Source of the DNA: Taxillus chinensis
Taxonomy: Eukaryota > Streptophyta > Magnoliopsida > Santalales > Loranthaceae
DNA length: 64,000 nucleotides
Assembly (NCBI GenBank): GCA_023512835.1
Contig: CM042086.1
Location: 20,653,029 to 20,717,028, forward strand
Direction: 5' to 3'
Numbering within the stretch: the first letter of the stretch is position 1; each line of letters opens with the position of its first letter. The position numbers and the translations under genes are program-made. The notes under the pieces are model-generated. The model was given only the letters and a program-made list of their open reading frames with translations. It searched no databases and was not told where the DNA came from. Of this stretch, positions 23,700-36,600 are shown piece by piece.

Positions 23700-24182
23700 G
23701 AATTCTATTATAATCCTATTATTTTTGAAATTACGGGAGTTTATAATTTTATTATTTTAAAAAAATCAAATTATGTTTAAAAGTAATAAATTTTATGAAT
23801 TTAAAAATATTTATAAATGATATATATTATTTTTAAAAAATATTTTTATTTTAAAAAATAAAATTAGGTCAGCCAAATTATATAAATTTATAAGTGATAT
23901 AATTTAAGCTCGTCAGGATTGAGGAGTCAAATTCGACTGAAATATAAGCTATTGCGGTCGCTACTTCTCTTCTTTCATCTCGCTTGGGTTTTGGTGGGAG
24001 GAGAAACATTCACTTTCATCTCTCCAGTAGGATTCTCCATTGGATTTTCTTTTGAGACTTCATTCTATAATCTCGTTGATGATGAGTTTTTCCCTTGATT
24101 TGTTGAATCTATGTATTGAGGGTTGTCGGGCATCATGGGAGGTAGATCTAAGGGGGCTATCACGGGCAGTGGGTAGGGCTGG
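23700..24182. other. AT-rich flank, presumptive U5-40K promoter region
   Basis: Upstream of the inferred leader exon. AT-rich with no clear element, and it runs directly into the LTR array. Confidence 0.4.
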
Positions 24183-24700
24183 TATCAGGGGCAAAATTTT
24201 TGCGTCTCCTAACCCGATGCAGCACTTAGCTTTTATTTAATCGGTCAACTAACTTTAGCCTTCGAGGGTTGAAGCACACATAGACTGATTTTGTTAGACT
24301 CATCGAGAGAACAATTCCAGTTTCCGACTAGTTTGTGTAAAGATGACCAAATTTCTTCTTCAACGTCAAGTCCTTGACTAGCGGCATGCTCTCCGCACTC
24401 AAGCAAGTTAGCATGTCTGAACTCTGAATGGGCTCCATCCATTCTCCGACACGAATTATCTTAAGCCTTCCACTGCACACCATCTATGCTTCAATCTGCT
24501 CCTCTCCTACATGTAGCATTTCTTCCTATTCGGGAAGTGTCACTAAGAGACGTCCCAATTTCTCGGGGCATGACATTCTCCTTTACCTAATCTTTGCAAC
24601 GCCCACATTGCGGTTGTTGCCATTGTTTCCCGCAAGCTGCAACATTATCACCTTAACGCCCCCAATCGCCCAATGTCCAACGGAAATGAGGCTTCCAAAA

Positions 24701-25114
24701 TGTCACGGGGTCAGGTTTCCTGCGCCTTTCAACCCATTGCGGCACTTAGCTTCTCTATCCACGATCCGCTAAGTTTAACCTTTGAGGGTTAAAGCGCACG
24801 TAGACTGGTTTCGCCTTGCCACTGGGCTCATCAGGAGAACGGCTCCAGTTCCCAACCAGTTTGTGTAAGGATGGCCAAATCTCTTCTTCAACGTCAAGTC
24901 CTCGACTAGCGGCGTGCTCCCCGCATTCAACCAGGTCGGCACGTCTGAACTCCGAAGAGGTTTCATCCGTTTTCCTCCACGAACTGCCTGGAACCTTCCA
25001 CTACGCACTATTTACGCTTTCAACCAACCCCTCTCCTTTACGTAGCACGAATACATTCCTGAATCATGCTACTGAGAAACGTCCCGCTAGCACCACGCTG
25101 CTTGGGTCGTGACA
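24701..25114 (-). repeat. Intact 414-bp LTR of the array
   Basis: TG...CA ends with short inverted TGTCACG/CGTGACA termini. Its length equals that of the split LTR once the inserted solo LTR is removed (also 414 bp). Confidence 0.85.
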
Positions 25115-26818
25115 TTCTCCTCCACCCAATCCTCGCAACGTCCTCGTTGCGCTTGTCGACATCGCTTCCCCGCAAGCGATGGCATCGTTACCTCGACACC
25201 CTCTCACTCACCCAATGTCAACAGGTTGGACATCGCTCCCCCGCAGGTTGCAACACCTTTACCAAGATGCTCTCCCGCTCGCCCAATGTCCAAAGGATAG
25301 GAGGCTTCCAAGATCGCTCCGACGCGCTCCTTCGTACTCCCTTGCCCAACTCTGTATCACACTCTAAGATACTCCAACTCTATGGATGCAAGGTGTGCAA
25401 GACACTATCGGTCGACTCACCTCTGTGAGCTCCCACCTTGGGATCACGCTACTTGCGAGAGTGCTCAAAGAGTCTTCAGGATACGGGCCGATTCGGCTCT
25501 GATACCACTTGTCACGGGGTCAGGTTTTCTGCACCTCTCAACCCATTGCGGCACTTAGCTTCTCTATCCACGGTCCGCTAAGTTTAGCCTTTGAGGGTTG
25601 AAGCGCACGTAGACTTGTTTCACCCTGCCACTGGGCTCATCAGGAGAACGGCTCCAGTTCCCGACCAATTTGTGTAAGGATTATCACGCCCCCAAATTTC
25701 AGGGAACCCGAAACTCGGAACATGACTTCCCTTTGCCCGCACCCGAAAGATCAAGGGGTTGGTGACTAGCACCAATAGAGACTACACCGCGGGTGCTATC
25801 TCAAATATATAACCCTGTACAGTCATACATCAAGGGTAATCTTGTACTTTCTCATACATCATCATGCATATGATAAGTCAAACAATCATACAGACATCAC
25901 ATCACAAACAGTATGCAAATACAACTGTCCACGGACCCATGTCCGAGATATCACACAAAATAATACAGAATATAATACTGTATCATACATCAGAGTAGTG
26001 GGCGTCCTTCTGGAAGAAAGTCCTCCACTAGTCTCGGGTCACACCTGAAAAGGGTAAACAACAAGTAGGGGTGAGCAACAAGCTCAGTAGGTGACCCCAA
26101 AACTCCACATCATGCAACACATATAAGTCTATACTATATGCTCAGTGTACTTGTGCACCGTGTAGTGTGCACAATCATCAGGACTCAACCTGCAAACAAA
26201 CATCAGGACTCAGCCTGCCCACACAGGACAACTTGTCCACGATCCTCCACGGGATCCCAGCTCAGGGCACTCAGCCCTAGCTCCACGAGCTCAACGGCTC
26301 AACTCAGGACTTAGCCTGTCCACAGCGCAATATGCCTAGCCACAGTCACCACACAGGCCTGCCATCGGCGCATATGCCTGCCACGTCAACCTCATAGCAC
26401 CATCGGTGTACCGCGGTGAGAACCCAAACAAGTCACGAAGTCCATGCCCCAATACCTCACACCAACATACTAACATTGGTATGTCATGTCATTCTCAACA
26501 TTTCCTTTAAAACTGTAGCCAGTCTTCACAAGTAAATCCTCAATCCTTGATTTATGAAGGAAGTACCCATAACAGCTATTTTCTTAAAATCAAAAGTCCC
26601 GACATTGGGTTCCCATATCATAAATAAGATAATCTAATTTTTGGGGATTTTTCTGAGATGTCTAACCCACTTTCCAAAAATTCACCACTACGAACTTCTG
26701 GATTTTTCTAAGATTTTACACTAAAACCCAATTTTCACATTTTGAAAGAGTGGGAATAAATTTTTAGTATTTTTCTTTGAATCCAAATGGGGGTATTTGT
26801 ATTTCATTGAACTTAAGT

Positions 26819-26851
<33 letters not shown>
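26819..26851 (+). repeat. Homopolymer run of 33 G
   Basis: Thirty-three consecutive G in the solo LTR. The poly-Gly frame at 26777-27343 is an artefact of this run. Confidence 0.9.
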
Positions 26852-26852
<1 letters not shown>

Positions 26853-26971
26853 AAACACTCACGGTTGTAATTGACCCCCGAGTGAAGCTACGATCACTCC
26901 AAATTGGCCCACGAACTCGACATCAAGAACCCCTGGGCACTCACAAAATGCGTTTTACTAAACGGAGACAA

Positions 26972-27007
26972 GGGGGGGGGGGGTGGCAGGGGGGGGGGGG
27001 GGGGGGG
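26972..27007 (+). repeat. Second G-rich tract (12 G, TGGCA, 19 G)
   Basis: Two long G runs separated by five bases, 120 bp after the 33-G run. Together they make a strong G-quadruplex candidate on the plus strand. Confidence 0.9.
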
Positions 27008-28450
27008 CTTAACCACGATTTTATGCTACATCTTACCCCAATTGGGTTTTTTCCCAAAACCTTTTGTTTTTTTCAGGGGTTCATACTCAAATTAAATCAT
27101 GAAAAATCACGGATATTCCAAGGGGGAAGGATCGAGATAAGAGGTTCGAAGGATACCCACCTTGAAGATTATTTGCGATCCACGAGCTCCATCGGGGCCC
27201 AAAATCACCCAAAAAAGCTCTTTTCTTTTTTTTTTTCTTTCTCTTGCTCAAACATGCACACACCAAGCAAAATTAAAGGGATAATGCTTGGGGGTTTTTA
27301 TATCATTTTTGTTGCCAATAATTGGCCTCCCAAAAATAATTGATCTCCCGGAGGATAATTGACCTCCCGAGGTCACGAACTCCAAATTGAGCCCAATTAC
27401 TGTCAAAACGCTCGAAATGACGCACAACACTAAACAGATATTATTACACCCAAAAGACCACCCAAACGCAAAGTCAATCAATAAACCCCCCAAAAGTCAA
27501 CAATCAGGTCAAACGGGGCCCCGACTCGGAATCGGGCCAGAGTACAATTAAACTGCTCACATCGACGACTACACTACCGTCCAGATAGTTACATTCCCAT
27601 AGAATGACTATCTCTCAAAACTACCCAAATACGAGTCTTTATAAGGATGGCCAAATCCCTTCTTCAACGTTAAGTCCTCGACTAGCGGCGTGCTCCCCGC
27701 ATTCAACTGGGTCGGCACGTCTGAACTCCGAAGGGGTTCCATCCATTTTCCTCCACGAACTGTCTGGAACCTTCCGCTGCACACCATCTACACTTTCAAC
27801 CAACCCCTCTCCTTTACGTAGCACAAATACATTCCTGAATCGTGCCACTGAGAAACGTCCCATCAATACCACGCTGCTCGGGTCGTGACAAAAATCACCC
27901 TGACGCACTCCTTCATACCCCGTTGCTCAACTCTATATCACACTCTAAGATACTCTACCTCTGTGGACGCGAATGCGTGTAAGACGCTACCGGTTGACTC
28001 ACCTTTGTGAGCTCCCACCTTAGGGATCACGCTACTCGCGAGAGTACTCGGTGAGTCTTTAGGAAATAGGCCGGGTTGACTCCGATACCATTTGTCACAG
28101 AGGTAGAATTCTCGCGCCTCTCAACCCGATGCGACACTTGACTTTTCTTTACTCAGTCCGCTAAGTTTAGCCTTCGAGGATTGAAGTGCATGTAGACTGG
28201 TTTCGCATTACCTTGGGCTCATCAGGAGAACGGCTCTAGTTCCCGACCAATTTATGTAAGGATGACTAAATCCCTTCTTCAACGTCAAGTCTTTAACTAA
28301 CAACGTGCTCTCCGCACTCAAGCGGGTCGGCACGTCTGAACTCCAAAAGGGCTCAATCCATTCTCCGACATAAACTGTCTAGAGCCTTCTGTTGTGCACC
28401 ATCTACGGAAAGTGCCACTGAGATACATCCCGAATTCTCGGGGTGTAGCA

Positions 28451-30662
28451 CTGGGAAGGCGTCATTTCAAAGGGTGAGGAAGGAAAAGTAAGCAAATACA
28501 CAAAATACATTTTGGTGTTTTCATTTTATGTGATTTAAAAATAGGTTATATTTGGATTTTTTAAAAAAATAAATTTATTTGCAGTCTTTAAAACTGTATT
28601 GTAGGTCCTTTTCATTTTTATCAAAACGATATCGTTTTGATTAATGAATTGTTAATCAAAACTATGTTGTTTTGATATAAATATAAAAGACCTGTACTAC
28701 AGTCCCCAAAATAAGGACTACAAGTATTATTACTTTTTTTAAAAATACTTATCAAATACATTGCAAAACAACTACCAAACACGCTTGAAATTAATGATGT
28801 TTATCGGTTTGCGTTGATCATTTTATTTAAGTTTTTTTAAATTAATTTTGAAAACAATTTAAAGGGTGTACTGATTCAAAGAACTCCCCTTCTCCTCTCA
28901 TTTTTCCTCCATAGAGACCCGTGCTTAGATTAGTTCATGAGATAGGTTTGAAAACATATGAATGACGATGTGATCATCAATACGAGTGGTTTGATAGTAG
29001 TTTGGCTCAATTTGGAGTTGGGGCCCCAAAACGCTATTTTGTGGATTTTTGTGGTATTTCGATTGACTATGTGTAGTAGTTATAATTTAAGCATGAAATA
29101 TTTGGATAGTAATGTACTTATTGATATGAGTATTTTAACAATAATTAAATCTAATTTGAAGTTCGAGACTCTAAGAGGCAAATTATGCATTTTTTGAGAT
29201 TTATTAAGTAATTAAACTGTAGAAGTATAAATAGAGAGAGTGTGTGTGTTTCTCATTCACATTTTGCTCAAAACATTGGAGGAGAGGAGAAAATTGGTGA
29301 TTTGATTTTGGACGAATTTAGCTAATCCAAACATCGAAACAACTTCAATTTAGCTCAAAACGTTGGAGGAGAGTAGGTGTTTCTATCACTCTCTATCATT
29401 TAATTCAATTAGCTTGCATGATTTGAGCGAAAAATTTAAAAATTAGAGTGAACCCTATAATTTGGAAAAACTACGATCAAGCATTTTATTAGTTAAATTA
29501 AGGGTTGTATGTGCATAGACCTTGATTTGTAGCTTGTCTATGTTAAATACATGTGAAAGAACGAATTAAAATGGGTAAGATCAATAAATTTAGATTTGGG
29601 GCGTGTTATTCAGTGAGAACTTCAATTTGGATGTATTTTGATATCATAATGCAAGATAATTTGTGTTTATGCTTTTATAAAAGTAATAGGGTGCTATATG
29701 ATGATAAAAATTTGTCTTTGGGGTCCCAAAATTGGTAGATTTTGGATGTGGCCAGAGCTATGGCTGGAAATTTATAAAATTATAAAGTTTAAGAAAGAAC
29801 AAGTTGTCAGCCGCAATGGATGGCCAGGCTGCTATCGATTTAGATAGAGGATGTTTTGGGTTTTGTCCTCAGCGGCCAAAATAAGGCTAGTCACGACCAA
29901 TTTTGTTAGTTGGTTTATTTTGAGTTATGTCGGACGTAACCGAGGTAAGGTTAGTTGCGACTGATCTAATTAGTTGACTAAGTTTAGGTTTTGTCAGCCG
30001 TAGCAGATAAAGTCCAACTGCGATCGACATTGTCTCGGTGGATTGTTTCTTTAGCCGTTAGCGGTAGCTGATGGAGGGCTAGTTGTGGCAGTACTTGCTG
30101 ATCTATTTGAGGGGGCAAATCTGATGGCTTTGTCTTTCCTTTTTGTGTCTTCTCCTCTAGTGGTCTTGGATGCAGTTATCATAGTCTCCTAGACATTCCT
30201 GTGTTGCTCCGTTTGTATCTACTAGATGCCGCTAATTTTTGGGAGGGAGCACAATGTCTCTTGATCATTGGCATTGGCTTTGTTGTTTAATAGTAAAGCC
30301 AACATGTATGTCGATTTCATCTAGTCAGATCTAAATAGAGTTGACATGTAATAAAGTGTGAAATGCAATAAAAATATTATTTTAATTAAATTAAAATATA
30401 AAATTACTTCACAAATAAAAATCTTTTATAGTATTGACAAACTACTCATTCATGGACTTTGACTATCACAAAAGTGCACAAACTCATACCGCATTGGGTG
30501 ACTCATTTGACTCGCGTAATTGGTTGTTACACATATCAAGCGCATATTACATTCATTCATATACACACATATATACACGTGGCCCAGCACAATGGCTTTG
30601 CATATCAAAACGAGAAACCAAGACAGAAAACGGTTTTAGGGAACGATGCAAAATCTTGAGCC
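28451..30662. other. Intergenic AT-rich DNA; right end includes 3' UTR of the rhodanese gene
   Basis: No gene supported. The CAAAACATTGGAGGAGAG and CAAAACGTTGGAGGAGAG words at 29270 and 29357 are a short duplication. The frames at 28958-29197 and 29553-29738 have no motif. Confidence 0.4.
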
Positions 30663-33600
30663 TCATGCGTCTGGGAGATGAGTTTTTTCATTGGTTGCAG
30701 GGAATGGTGATTTCACCCCTCCAACTGCAGTGGTTTCTTCAATCTCAGACGGCTGAGACTCATGTTTTGCTGCAGCCTGCAAAACCCGGCTTTGAACATC
30801 TGAAGACAAAGGTGATGTCGGGAGTCCATTGCGGCCAGTTTTCACTTTCCCAGAAGCCCATGACAACGCCTGAGCTCCAAGTCTGACGGGTGCGAGCAAC
30901 AACCTTTCAAATGGGACAAACACACGCAAACACAACTTCAGCGAACACAGCTTCCAACTGGCAAGTCATCTAAATTTAAATTTCCAATAAATAAATAATC
31001 ACCCTTTAATTAATATCTTCATAAATAGCCTCAGTCTATTAATAAAATTTTAAGATGTACAAAGTTAAAACTTCATTTGGGATCCACGAACAACGAAATT
31101 CAGATTCACTATAGATAGTGAAAAAATATACATGTTAGATTGAATATTCATGTAATATAATTCATACTTGAAATTTTTCACGGTAATCTGATAGATGCTT
31201 TTTGCACAAATTCAATTAGAAAAAATTAAAAGATAAATAAATAATATAAAATTTTATTTATTTATTTATTAATTTTTTCTAATTAAATTTATATAAAAAC
31301 CAATCAGGACAGACACTAAATGTATATTTAATATAATAATTAATTTTTAAAACAAATATGACGAAATACTACAATAGGGAAAATCCGCATGGCACAGATT
31401 TTTTTACTATCCACATCAAATCCAAACTCAGAACAACAGATGAGTGGTGCATTTGCAATTAAGAATATTAAAATTCAAGCCCTCATGACCTACTTCATGC
31501 CATCAAAACTCGTGAGATTCTACAAAATCTACAAAAGCATGCATAAAGCTAGAAAAAGGCTTTACCTCACATCCTGTTTAAAACCTTCAGAGTCCTCATA
31601 GGAAGATACTCTCTGAAATATAGTCTGAAGAAAGAGCAGAATGAAGTAGTAAAACTGATGCAACCAGGAAAAAAACTGTTCATGTTTTCCATGAAGCATA
31701 ACACTTGCGAAAGGAATGCTCGTCTTAGATAGTGGTTTGAGGCAGATACTTAGGTGTTGCAGTACTACTAGAACATTGTAGGCATTGAAATTTTAGACTT
31801 GAGTTTGTGCAGCTGCCATGCAGGTCTGGAGTGGCGGCCCCCAAAACACAGTCCAATGGAAAACCATAGTACGTCTGTAGGGTGGCCCCAAAAATAATTT
31901 CTCGCAAGTCATACCAAAAACCAATGTCTTAACCACATTCAAAATATCCAGTTTGAACACCTTTTTCATGTACAGATTTCATAAATGTTTTGTGCTGATG
32001 AAGAACACAAATTATCAATCTATTTTTAGATTAAGATGTTGAGTCTGGATCTATAAAATACTGCTTCACAAGTATAAACAAATTACAGGAACCAATTGGC
32101 AATAACAGGATCATCCACATCTCACTTAAACTTCAGTCTTGTTGCTTCTATCCCTGGCTGTTCTAATATCTCCTAATTTGAGCGTCTCACACCCTAAGTT
32201 TGAAACAGGATCCCGAATTCATTGACCTAAGACAAAAATGTTTCTGCTTCATTGAGGAAAGTATGTTTGGGATGTTGCTTAGTCATGGACTCATAAGAAC
32301 TCCCAGGGCAACAACAGGTCAACATCACACATGCCAAAGTATGTTTGGGATGTTGCTTAGTCACAAGAACTTCCAGGGCAACAACAGGTCAACATCACAC
32401 ATGCCCAACCTCCCATAACTAACTTTAAGCTCCCACCTAACTTTGAGCTTAAAAATAAAACAATCAAAGTTTGAAAAATATTTTAGAAATTTCAGAGTCA
32501 TACACTTAATAAAATTGTTAAGCTACGAAGCTTTAATCCCAGAACCATATGAAAATATGACTTTTTCATAAAATAATAATAAAAAATAGGGGGAAATTAG
32601 TACCTGACCAAGGCCAAAAACACCGATAAATTGTAGTGTCTTCTCCCATTCTGAAACCGTATCATTTATGCTTAGTTGGAAGAAGCAATATACAACAGCT
32701 TTATAAGAATAGCAATAAATAACTTAGCAAATATTAAAGCTTTAGGAAAACTGAAGCTTTTATTCCTTACAGTTTTTTCTTTTTTTCTTTTTTGCAGTTC
32801 TCAGAGGTCTAATATACAGTTTTCTTTTTTTGCTTCACTGCAGCAGTTCTTTCAAGTGTCATCAGCTCATCAATCTATCTCCACTCAATATTATACATAT
32901 CTGCCTTGATTGGCTTGTATTTATATAGTCATTTAAGACTAATTGAATTGTGCCAATGCCAGATAGCAAAAGCATGAGAAGCTATGTTAGATAATTTCTG
33001 CCAATTCATGGTGACGTGGTTAGGTAACATGTTATCAATTCAGTGTTATGGCTTTAAAAGTATAATGTTCAATTCTTGTGGCTACATTCAGCGATTAAAT
33101 CACTGGATGGACTGGAATGAGTGAGAGCGATTGCTTGAACCATGAATGCAACAATCCCATGGTAACAAACTAAGCTTCGAGGTCAAAATACTAACTTCTC
33201 TACTAAATGAATCTTCCAAAAATGGTAAAAGATAATTTAAATCAGTGTTTGCACTCTCTGCTATTTGTCCTCCCTGCAACAGATAATGCCACGGATTCTA
33301 GTCACAATAAATAAGTGATACAGGGCTTTGGTTTCTGATAATTGTGTAGCTCAAGCGTCATGATTCTTAATTTCATCCAACATATTTTCTTCAAATTCTT
33401 AATAATCCCTTGCTCAAACACTTCTCATAGTTATTCTTACTTATTTTAATAATAGAGCTGAGCCCTTGACCTGAATACAGTAGTTTAACACCCCCCCCCC
33501 CCCAACAAAATGCTAGTACAATTCTTGGCATTAGAATAGAAGGTGAATCAAGAAATGAACAGTAAAGTTTATATACAATTACCATCTCAGAAATTCGATA

Positions 33601-36600
33601 TGTAGAAATGTTTGGGCAAAATAAAGAGAAAGATATTTCGTTTTTTATTTTGAAAAGGAACCTCATTAAAAATCAGCCTATATTGCAAAAGATATAAGAA
33701 GCCACAATGCAGTCTTCTTCCTTTCATTTTTAACCCTAAAAAAAGTCCTTTCATTTTTTTCTTCCAGGGAAGAAAAAAATATAAGGGCAGACATCACTCT
33801 CCTAAGGCAACTTGGAGCATTTGTCCTACTTAATAGAATTGAAGAAAGAAAGTACTCACCTAGAAATGCATAAACTGCCGTTACAAAAACCTGGGAATAC
33901 AATACAGATATTTATAAATAAGATATACTGATATACACTTATCAAAGTATTTACAAATGATATCCACATCAGGGGAAATAAGATGCTGAAACATAGACTT
34001 CCCTGTAAAAAATAAATAAATAAATAAATAAAAACTGAAGGCAGACCTGTTGATATTTTAGGAATCTAGAGTTTTCAAAATCAAAATTATCAAAAAGATA
34101 AACATGCTAAGACATGGATTACAGTTGGACATAATTCTGACAATTTAGCATGATACAAATAATCAATAAGTGGATTATAGTCCCCATTTACAAATAATCA
34201 ATAAGTATCCACTTATTTAGCATGGATTATAGTCCCCATTTACAGTTCTTATAAAAATGTATGAGGATCCAAGTTCCACATCTTCAATGTGAATGTCAAA
34301 TGCATATAATGCTGAAAGAAAGAAAGAAAGAAAGAAAGAAAAACTTATCTAGACCACTTGTCTCCATCAAACCAAATTTGAAAAATCTTAACTCGGGTGA
34401 AACAGTAATACACATTAAAGACTTCGATATTTGATGAAGAGTAAGCATAGTGAGCCCTTTTTAATTAAGCATGCACACACAGAGAGACACACTTGCTAGC
34501 AAACAAACATACAAAGTGTTTTGACTTTTGAGTCTTACCACCCCATAAACAATAAGTTTCGATGGTGTAGGATTGATGTCCTCTAGGATTGCTTCAGCTT
34601 CCTGAAACAATAGTCAAATCTAGTGTAAGAGAAAGCAAGTTCAAGCCATAAATGCATAAATATTGAAACCAGAATCCAGATGAATTTTTTTTGTCGATAT
34701 GAGAATAGTTAACACTACAAGCATTTAAATAAATAAAAAAGTTTTAGAAAAAAATTACAAGGGTTAAATACAACATAGATTAAATTTAATGCAGTGAACT
34801 AGCAGTTCTTGATTCCTATGAGGTTTGCATTGTTCTTCCCCTTGAATTTTGAATTGTAACATTTTGCTAACCTTCAAAGTCATTGAAATTGTATTAGACT
34901 TTTGTTCTCTAGTATCCATATAATCAATCAGGTTTAACACAAGAAAACAACGTTAAAAATAAAAGCTCCCATAGATCTATGGCTTAGATTTTACTACCAA
35001 CAATTTAAAAAAAATTACAACTTAGATATGTTAAAACATTATTTAATGTTTTATGAAAACTGTGAATATCATGCTATCCAACACTTAACTGTTGTGTGCA
35101 AGCTGCAACGGAATCTTGCATGTGGAAAAACATATAAGATGAATAGAAAGTAGGGCATAGAAGAAGCAATGCTGATTGAAATACTTGGACCAACACCTCA
35201 TAAAAACAGGAAAAATATCACCAAGGCCGAAGTTTATGTTATCCTGCATGCTAAGGTTTTTTTTTTTGGTAAGTCACATGTTAAGGTTTTTACAACATAT
35301 GTTTGCCCCAATCATTAACTGTAGATCAAAACAATGACTAATGGGGTAATAACTAAAACATGTATTTCAGATCTACACCTTCAGAACTCGAACATTAACG
35401 TTACTAGTTTTTATTGCTTAAAAAAGTAAAAGCAGGAGCATAGAAAAGACAAAGTTACATAACTTCCTAAGTAATTTGACCTAATTCCTTTGAATCCACT
35501 CATGTAAAAGAAAACTGTATGACTTGTTGTCTATGACTTAAAACACCATGCCCTGCCCATCTGGTTTATTAATTTGTATTTATTATTTATCTGAAAAGGA
35601 CAGGGGAGGAGAGAAAGAGAGTAGGATCATCCATCGGGTATGGACTGTATTGCAAAGGGACGGTTTTATCCTATGGACAAAAGCAATATTTATTAAATTG
35701 GGTTGTGTGCGAGAATACAAAACACTTGGCATGTGAGGATCCAGCAATCACTTTGCATTTGGGTTGTGTGGAACGGAAAGTGATTGGGGCAGAGAACGAG
35801 AATACAGAATAGAAGAAGAGATAATTAAAATTTATTTTTCTTCAGAGAATAGTGATTAAACTCTTTGGGTTGAGCATACTACGGTCTGGTGGATCATATC
35901 AATTCAGATCAGCTGAAATGTAGATATGTGGTAGATCATGAAGTGCTCTAGAAGCTGTCAAAGTGTGGTCCTTATTAGGGACAGGGTTCAGGAAGCACAG
36001 ATTTTGGTACCGTTTTAGCATTTTTTTCCCTGGGAAAATTTGTGTCCTGAAGTTCCTTGCCTCACAAATTTTTTTTACCCTCCACCACACCCATTCCATG
36101 CAACCTCCGGCTTTCCCTTTCTATTCCGCGGCTCCAAGAGGCTGAAACTTCCCAGCTAATAATCCATCCCAAAGTCTTCCAGCTCAACTTCTTTAACCTG
36201 TTGGTTTCTGCTCAGTGAACACCAGCCAGTGTAGGGGCTCACAATTGTTTACACTTTCTTTGGTGTTACCGGTGATCATTGTAATCAGATCATTGGAGTC
36301 CTCGTTTTGAAGAGAAGACTGGTGTACCCATTATTTCTCAATAGTTGACGATTTTTTTCAGTTTGTCCATAGACAGAGCATGGGCATATCTTTCAGAACC
36401 ATGTAAACTCAAGCATCGTTCGTGAGGTGTGTTCAAAAACCCAGCACCCACCCCATACATATGTGGGGAAAGGTGAACGTAATCTTGGAAAGCCATGCAA
36501 GGTGTGCTCATCTCTGAGTGACAATGTCAGACTCAAGTCACTCTGAAGAGTCAACAAAACCTAGGTCAAATGATCAGTGTAGCCCATGCCAGTCATTAGA

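Larger units (their letters stand above)
25682..27643 (+). mobile_element. Solo LTR (1.96 kb) inserted in an LTR, 5-bp target duplication
   Basis: The host LTR reads AGGAT at 25677-25681. It is interrupted by TATCACGCCCCCAAATTT... and resumes after ...GTCTTTATA at AGGAT (27644-27648). The duplicated AGGAT and exact continuity of the host LTR define the insertion. The start resembles the TGTCACGCCCCC start common in plant gypsy LTRs. No primer site or protein domain is present, so it is a solo LTR. It holds two very long G tracts. Confidence 0.85.
24183..28450 (-). mobile_element. Tandem array of four LTRs from a short non-coding LTR retroelement
   Basis: Structure in plus coordinates: LTR 24183-24575, spacer 24576-24700, LTR 24701-25114, spacer 25115-25509, split LTR 25510-25681 plus 27649-27890, spacer 27891-28092, LTR 28093-28450. 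Read on the minus strand the intact LTR starts TGTCACGACCC and ends CCCCGTGACA. A primer-binding site GTGGTATCAGAGCC lies at 25508-25495, two bases from the LTR end. A purine tract GGTGGAGGAGAA abuts the next LTR near 25115. The PBS is diverged before the 28093 LTR (28081-28090) and lost with the deleted spacer at 24700. There is no coding domain. Both outer edges touch a CTGG, a possible trace of target duplication. Open frames through this region are chance frames in LTR sequence. Confidence 0.85.

Noticed and set aside
24428..25428. Overlapping frames of 77-120 residues on both strands
   Set aside because: They run through the LTR array and change frame with each LTR copy. Same for 27604-27908.
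26777..27343. 188-residue Gly-rich frame
   Set aside because: Produced by the homopolymer G tracts of a solo LTR. No plausible protein.
34007..34343. CRISPR-like periodic repeats
   Set aside because: Simple microsatellites in an intron of a plant gene. No repeat-spacer architecture anywhere in the window.
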